This document shows positions 59,455-64,000 of a stretch of DNA of 64,000 nucleotides, piece by piece; the stretch's first letter is position 1, and every line of letters starts with the position of its first letter. The DNA comes from Branchipolynoe longqiensis. Its lineage: Eukaryota; Annelida; Polychaeta; Phyllodocida; Polynoidae. Under the pieces are notes generated by a model. The model was given only the letters and a program-made list of their open reading frames with translations, was not told where the DNA came from and searched no databases. The position numbers were made by a program, and so were the translations under genes. The stretch lies in assembly GCA_030323885.1 (NCBI GenBank), contig CM059203.1:1612001-1676000 (forward strand). The letters run 5' to 3'.

Positions 59455-60417
59455 TCAACCAGATAATGTGAGGGCCTGTGTTGGTGTGGAGAAGGCGGAC
59501 TTGGGGACGTAGGTGTAGACGGCGGATGAACGCCAGTTTCCGAGGTTCCGTACCTCTTCCAGTGAGGCCCCGGCCTTGGCGCGTGCCTGGGCCCCTCCCC
59601 TCCGGAGGCTGTGTAGTGTGTAGGCGTTGGGGTCGGGGAGGCGTGCGGCGCGCATGGCGCTTCTGAGGGCAGCCAACAAGGTGTTTGCGGCCAGTGGGGC
59701 TCCGTTGAGGAGTAGGAAAGCTGGGGCGTCCGGAGGCGGTGGGTAGGTCGTCTTGTAGGCTCGCCAGGCTCTCACCGGGCATAGAGATGGTTGTGGCCCC
59801 GGCTGGACGTTGATGTAGAAGGCGTCCGCTGGGGACCTGGTGGTCTTTGTCGAGCGGATGTGGAGGACGAGGTGGGTTCCTGCATCGCGAACGTCCCGGG
59901 CCTTGATGGTGTGGCCCGGATCGCCCTTCCGGCCTGTGACGAGGAGGTTCCCTTGTCTGAGGAGTGTGGCGTAGGCTATTAGTAGGGCTGCAGTCATGAC
60001 CCTGGCCCCGGGGCCGGCCGCCCGGAACCGCCTGAGGATGTGGTGGAGGAGCTCTGGTGTAATTGGCGGGGCCTGGGTCGGCCGGTGGTTGGAGGACCTG
60101 ACTACCCCGCGCTTGACGACCGATACTGCGTACGTGTCGAATGCTGCTGTTGCTCCACCAACGAGGCTGACCCACGTCCGGGCCCCGCTGAAATAGTTGA
60201 GGACCGCCGACGGGGACCTCAGGCCACGATCAAGGGCCGCGAGGAGGCCCATTAGGTCGTACTGTGAGGGCCTGCGAGGGTCGTAGTGGCGTTCGCGTGA
60301 ATGTTGGAGGTATCTCACGACCTGCCGGGTCTTGTTACGCCAGGTCCCCGCCGCCAGTCCTGCGTTGAATAGTGCGGCAATCCGGTCCTGGTCATCGTTG
60401 CAGGAGGCTGGGGATAG
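59455..60417 (-). CDS. Element B tyrosine recombinase (intact frame)
   Basis: Open from about 60417; first Met at 60318 (287 codons). The N-terminal helical core-binding domain runs from TWRNKTRQVVRYLQHSRERH to SAVLNYFSGARTW. The catalytic domain has TLLRQGNLL (Arg), HTIKARDV..GTHLVLHIRSTK, YTLHSLRRGGAQ (HxxR), LGNWRSSAVYTYVPKS (Trp, Tyr). This is the reference for the truncated recombinase in D and shows that D lost the N-terminal domain, exactly where RPS13 is joined. It would integrate circular element DNA by site-specific recombination. Confidence 0.82.
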   Translation of the reverse strand, partial: LSPASCNDDQDRIAALFNAGLAAGTWRNKTRQVVRYLQHSRERHYDPRRPSQYDLMGLLAALDRGLRSPSAVLNYFSGARTWVSLVGGATAAFDTYAVSVVKRGVVRSSNHRPTQAPPITPELLHHILRRFRAAGPGARVMTAALLIAYATLLRQGNLLVTGRKGDPGHTIKARDVRDAGTHLVLHIRSTKTTRSPADAFYINVQPGPQPSLCPVRAWRAYKTTYPPPPDAPAFLLLNGAPLAANTLLAALRSAMRAARLPDPNAYTLHSLRRGGAQARAKAGASLEEVRNLGNWRSSAVYTYVPKSAFSTPTQALTLSG

Positions 60418-60441
60418 AAAGCAGGTATTACTATCCCCAGT

Positions 60442-61488
60442 CTAGACGGTATTTGGAATGACAGTGTTAGCGTGCCTGACTCTGACGCGTTTTAGGTGCA
60501 TTCGGGAGCATATTGTGTCTGCCTTCTCTTGGGCGGCGGGGTCGAAGGGGGCCCTGCTCAGGGCGTCGGCGAGGACTAAGTCTTTCCCTGGTTTATGGAG
60601 AATCCGGATCTCGGTTGAGTGGAGCGCGGCAAACCTCCAGAGCTCCCTCGCGCAGGCGCAGAGCACCGGGTCCCTTCCGGCTCCAGACGCGAGTACCGAT
60701 TGCGAGGTCTGGTTGTCTGTGTTGATCACTATGACAAAGTCTTGTGGCTTGAGAGGGGCAAGGGCGTGGAGGGCTACGACCAGGTTGATGGCCTCCAGCC
60801 TGTTTATGTGGTGGCCGCTCGCTTTGAAGTCCTCTGGGTATGCCTCCGAGTAGTACGCCTCTTGGGAGTGGGCCCCTCCGGCCTGGAGGGAGGAGTCACA
60901 CTCGATGACCCAGGGTGTTTTGGGAGGGTCTTTGAGGAGCACCACGCCGTTGGTGGTCCTGGCGTAGTCGGCGAACCACGCCAGGTCACGTTTGAGGTCC
61001 GTGGTGACTGTGTGCCTGCCGGTGCGAGGGGTCTCCCGGAGAGTTGTCAGTATCCGGTTCATGAACCTTCTTGCTGGGGTGACGCACCTGGCGATGTGCT
61101 GCAGCCGCCCGACTACTCGCTGTAGTGTCGCTCTCGTTATCTTTTGGGAGGCCGCCACCTCGTTGCACTCCTTGATCACGTCCGCAAGTTTATCATCCGG
61201 GATGCATACTGTCATCTGATCGGTGCAGATCTCATACCCGAGCCAGTGGATCCGATGTGTGGGTGGAGTGCACTTGGTGGGCGCGAGGGCCAGGCCCAGT
61301 GCCGCCATGATTTTCAGCATGTCGACATATGCTGCGTCAGCGGCCTTCTTTGTGGCCGCTACCCCGACGAAATCGTCTAGGTAGCAGAGGGCGAAGTGCC
61401 CTCTTTTCCTGAGTAAGTAGGTTACGGCATTGGTTGTGCGGGCACAGGCCAGTGCAGAGGTCCTGCACCCGAATGCCGGGGCACACAC
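60442..61488 (-). CDS. Element B reverse transcriptase / RNase H (N-terminally truncated)
   Basis: 348-codon open frame. RT: FGCRTSALACARTTNAV, CYLDDFVGVAA (motif C), LGLALAPTKCTPPTHRIHWLG, thumb (QRVVGRLQHIARCVTPARRF). RNase [66 protein letters not shown]. Motifs A and B of the RT lie beyond the truncation. Typical DIRS-order pol. Confidence 0.82.
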   Translation of the reverse strand: MCAPAFGCRTSALACARTTNAVTYLLRKRGHFALCYLDDFVGVAATKKAADAAYVDMLKIMAALGLALAPTKCTPPTHRIHWLGYEICTDQMTVCIPDDKLADVIKECNEVAASQKITRATLQRVVGRLQHIARCVTPARRFMNRILTTLRETPRTGRHTVTTDLKRDLAWFADYARTTNGVVLLKDPPKTPWVIECDSSLQAGGAHSQEAYYSEAYPEDFKASGHHINRLEAINLVVALHALAPLKPQDFVIVINTDNQTSQSVLASGAGRDPVLCACARELWRFAALHSTEIRILHKPGKDLVLADALSRAPFDPAAQEKADTICSRMHLKRVRVRHANTVIPNTV

Positions 61489-62037
61489 CTCCCCGGGCTT
61501 CCGGCTCTGCCCCGTCGCTGCCTGGACCGCTGCCTGTTGCCCTGGTTCCCGCGGGCCCGGCCGACCCGGCCTTCATCATGCCCTCGGGCTGGCCCCTCGA
61601 TCCTCGGACTCTCACCGGCCTCCTGCGGGGCGCCCTCCGCACCCTCTCCATCTCCACCCCCGACAGCTTCACACTCCACAGCCTGCGACGGGGTGCCGCC
61701 CAGACCTGCCAGAGGGCGGGAGTACCCCTCGCAGACACCTGGACCTCCGGGACGGTACATGCCTACCTCCCCCACATCGCCCCCTCTGCCGCCCGTCATG
61801 CCCTCTCCTCCATTTTGGTGGAGGGCTCTTCGGGGCCCCCCTTCTCCCCTGATGCTGAAAATTATTTCTCATTATATTCTCGTTATTACTTGCCTCGATG
61901 AACATTAATTGTCATTATATTGTCCTTTTATTGCTTGCATTGTCCTTCTTGTACTTTCTGCATTTGCTTATGTTCTTGCACCTGAATAAAGTGTTTTTAT
62001 TCCACCCCTGCTTAATCTTCCTCCTTCGCTGCGTATC
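61485..62037 (+). mobile_element. DIRS-order element C: recombinase 3' end and terminus
   Basis: Plus strand: recombinase C-terminus beginning near LCPVAAW (frame break), then PAFIMPSGWPLDPRTLTGLL, FTLHSLRRGAAQTC (HxxR) and SGTVHAYLPHIAP (Tyr), then TTTTGGTGGAGGGCTC, an AT-rich UTR, AATAAA at 61985 and a CTTCCTCCTTCG end shared with element A. Abruptly joined to element B at about 61485, so a chimeric junction. Confidence 0.75.
61985..61990 (+). promoter_or_regulatory. Polyadenylation signal of element C
   Basis: AATAAAGTG; the matching inverted signal of element A lies near 30219-30236. Confidence 0.5.
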
Positions 62038-62759
62038 AGTTTGAAATCACTTTGATTATCAAGGTTACTCTAAGAGATATTTTAAGTTCAAAGATGTTCA
62101 AGTAATTTTGGCATGCACGTCAAAGCGCTGTCACCGTAGACTTCAGCAGTGACAAATTCTATTAAATTGACTTGGTATCCTCTTTTATGCATTAAGAGAT
62201 GCTTATTAGTATGTATGTTAGATGTGTAGAATCAAATGAAGAGTTCAGGCACAAAACCACATAAATGGGAATCCAAAAATTGAATTAAAATAAAATATAT
62301 TTACCTAATATAATTCTAATTCTCACTAATTCAACCATTCTTGAGACAAAATAATTATGAAGTAATGAACACAGAAATATGAATCTAACAATTTAGCCTT
62401 TTCAAGGTTTGACTTCCATGTTTATCCGAATTTTTGGATTGGTGTGTATGGGGTTTACCATCTGAACTCCTCAAATCTAGATAAATGTTCTGGTTTTGAA
62501 AATGTGATGTTTTCATCGGACCATACCATTTTTTTATCTCCAATAACCTTCACTTAATACAGTCAATTATGGCATGCACATGGGTTTAACATTAGCCATA
62601 AACGGGAATTGAATGGACTACCTATTTGTTGTGCTTTTGTTGAAATCAAGCTGCGCTCGTCATGAAAACAAGCCGACATACCGTACCACTATTCCTCTGT
62701 CCTACACTTCCATATTTGGATAATAAAAGTCAATGTATTTTGTTATTCCATTGCCTTCT
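62038..62759. other. Intergenic; nothing recognised
   Basis: AT-rich, no supported gene or repeat. Confidence 0.5.
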
Positions 62760-62891
62760 GTCAGACGAGATGGCCACATCAGAGGGCTTCCCGTGGGTTC
62801 GAAACCCAGCTGAGTTAGACCAATGACTTACAGAATTGATACCTGTCCCTACATAGCCCAGTGCTTAACATTGTTCATGTTGCGCCTCACA
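62760..62891 (+). mobile_element. SINE family 1, truncated copy
   Basis: Head (GACGAGATGGCC... GGTTCGAAACC) and the first part of the body (AGTTAGACCAATGACTTACA, TTGATACCTGTC); the remainder is replaced by the adjoining SINE. Confidence 0.75.
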
Positions 62892-63145
62892 GGGCGCAGT
62901 GGCAGAATTGGTAGAGCACAGGCTTTGCATGCGGGAGATCGGGAGTTTGGTTCCCGGTCAAGACAAACTAATGACTTATTAAATTGATACTTGTTGCTTC
63001 CTAGCCTGCCACTTGGGATTAATGGGATAGGGCAAGGACTGGTTAGATCAGTGTCAGGATAAACTGACTGAGTGGGATACTGTGTCATGGTGCTGGCGGC
63101 TTGATTTTCCAGTGAGAAAGACTATAAATCCGATAAAAACGTACC
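62892..63145 (+). mobile_element. SINE family 1 body with a different, Ala-tRNA-like head
   Basis: Head GGGCGCAGTGGCAGAATTGG... has A-box TGGCAGAATTGGTAGAGC, an anticodon-like TTTGCAT loop and B-box-like GGTTCCCGG. From AAACTAATGACTTATTAAAT onward the body matches SINE family 1. It lacks the (ACAA)n tail. Confidence 0.75.
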
Positions 63146-63638
63146 TTGAAACAACTCAGCGTGCTGTCTGAGTTTGTTGAATATGCTAATTGACTTGAGA
63201 CCAGAACTGCTTCATCTCCCTGGGCTGTGAATGTCTTGGTGGCAACAGACCGAGGTAAAATATATGTATATATGTATAAAGATCCCCTTGTTTGTGTAAT
63301 AAAGATTTTGTAAAACTTGATTTGTTGTGTCCGAGTTGAATAATGTCATAAGTTAATTGTTACAAATTAAAGTAAAGAGGATAAGAATTTAACCACTGAA
63401 AATAAAAACAATTTAATATTAATATTAAGGTCACAAGTACCTAACCTTTCTCCCCCTTTCTCCCTCTCTCTTTCCCTTTCTCTCCCCCTCTCTTTCCCTC
63501 TCACCCCATTTCTCTCCCTCTCTGTCCTGTGTTCTTAGTATGTACATACAATAGTATATATATTAAACCAGGTTATGCTGCCAAAAGTTTAATTCTTCTA
63601 AAAAGAGAGGAAATAAATTATCAGTATTGTTAAAGACC
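63146..63638. other. Intergenic with pyrimidine-rich microsatellite
   Basis: No gene. A (CTTTCTCCC)n-like polypyrimidine tract spans about 63445-63530. Confidence 0.6.
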
Positions 63639-64000
63639 CAGTCACACTAAGCCGGACGAGCCCCAGATTTTGAGCCGGACCACCCACGGACCAATGGCCC
63701 GAACTGTCCCGGACCGCCACGGATAAAATCACTGTTTTCGTCGATTTTTGCCTCGCAGTCACACTTTCCCGGACGAGCCCCAGACGAGCCCCGGACCAAA
63801 GGCCGGGACCGCCCCGGACCACCCCGGACCGCCCGGTAACCAACCCTCGGAATGTTCCCGGAACGGCCCCGGACAAGCCCGAACTGGGCCGGACCGGCCA
63901 CTGACTAACCTGGACGAGGCCGGACCACCCCCGGACTGCCCCAGACCACCCCCGGACCACCCCCGGACCACCCCCGGACTATCCCGGATCACCCCCGGAC
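63639..64000. mobile_element. CAGTCACAC-type element, left part (runs off the window)
   Basis: CAGTCACACTAAGCCGGACGAGCCCC at 63639 recurs as CAGTCACACTTTCCCGGACG at about 63756, followed by CCGGACC-rich sequence and, from about 63920, 11-bp tandem units ACCACCCCCGG. It looks like the terminus of a non-autonomous DNA transposon with subterminal repeats. The frames here are repeat artefacts. Confidence 0.5.

Larger units (their letters stand above)
59346..61488 (-). mobile_element. DIRS-order element B (RT-RNase H-recombinase), 5'-truncated
   Basis: On minus: RT from palm (PAFGCRTSALAC, CYLDDFVG) and RNase H to 60442, then a recombinase ORF to 59455, then a 3' UTR (GGTTGAGGGCCTGAGTCGAA, shared with D) ending at the palindrome. 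The RT N-terminus, gag and left end are missing; the break is at about 61485, where an oppositely oriented element fragment (C) begins. Confidence 0.82.

Noticed and set aside
59455..60417. Phage integrase / prophage
   Set aside because: The recombinase sits beside an RT/RNase H of DIRS type in a eukaryotic genome.

Overview
The window is eukaryotic, from a repeat-rich invertebrate. The genes have introns with GT-AG junctions, tRNA-derived SINEs are dispersed through it, and LINE, LTR and tyrosine-recombinase (DIRS-order) retrotransposons are nested in one another. There is one assembly gap (10914-11412, N). Two SINE types, one ending in an (ACAA)n tail and one with a GTTTTATTTAAC-type end, resemble repeats I associate with mollusc and other lophotrochozoan genomes. 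An invertebrate deuterostome such as amphioxus is not excluded. This lineage call is from memory and tentative.

The only clearly intact host gene is on the + strand: a secreted CUB-CUB-CUB-trypsin-fold serine protease. Its last ten exons lie at 15729-16091, 16796-17042, 19662-19804, 20360-20524, 26755-26833, 27016-27187, 54790-55052, 55451-55596, 56181-56337 and 56460-56506. All junction phases agree and the exons sum to 594 codons including the stop. The 5' exons are not seen. The protease fold is split by a 27.6 kb intron (27188-54789) packed with retroelements. The triad is intact, but the residue at the base of the S1 pocket is Asn instead of trypsin's Asp.

A second + strand gene at 5345-9522 encodes an SGNH/GDSL-hydrolase-like protein. 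It is broken by a 1-nt frameshift and by terminal-inverted-repeat (TIR) elements inside its exons. One of these is a perfect 34-bp-TIR hairpin element flanked by CCTGG duplications.

From 57.7 to 62.0 kb lies a head-to-tail mosaic of three DIRS-order elements. The first (57705-59345, +) is the most unusual object here. Between DIRS-type inverted terminal repeats it carries an intronless ribosomal protein S13 (uS15) reading frame. Residues 1-144 of that frame continue without a break into the catalytic domain of the element's tyrosine recombinase. A related autonomous-type element (minus, about 59346-61488) supplies an intact recombinase ORF and RT/RNase H for comparison. A fourth, GC-rich DIRS relative lies at 30186-33043 (minus).

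Other repeats: an I-superfamily LINE with RNase H in four copies (13082-15013, 22394-24360, 28932-29123, 41461-46030); a second RNase-H LINE (51740-54055); an RT-only LINE with an internal 238-bp triplication (34735-37490); a CR1/L2-type LINE split by a solo LTR (38100-40690); opposed Gypsy fragments (46866-51540) and a solo LTR of the same family at 1895-2085; pogo/Tigger-like and Harbinger-like MITEs; palindrome-rich foldback elements; and several minisatellites. Most other open reading frames are shadows or decayed element sequence.
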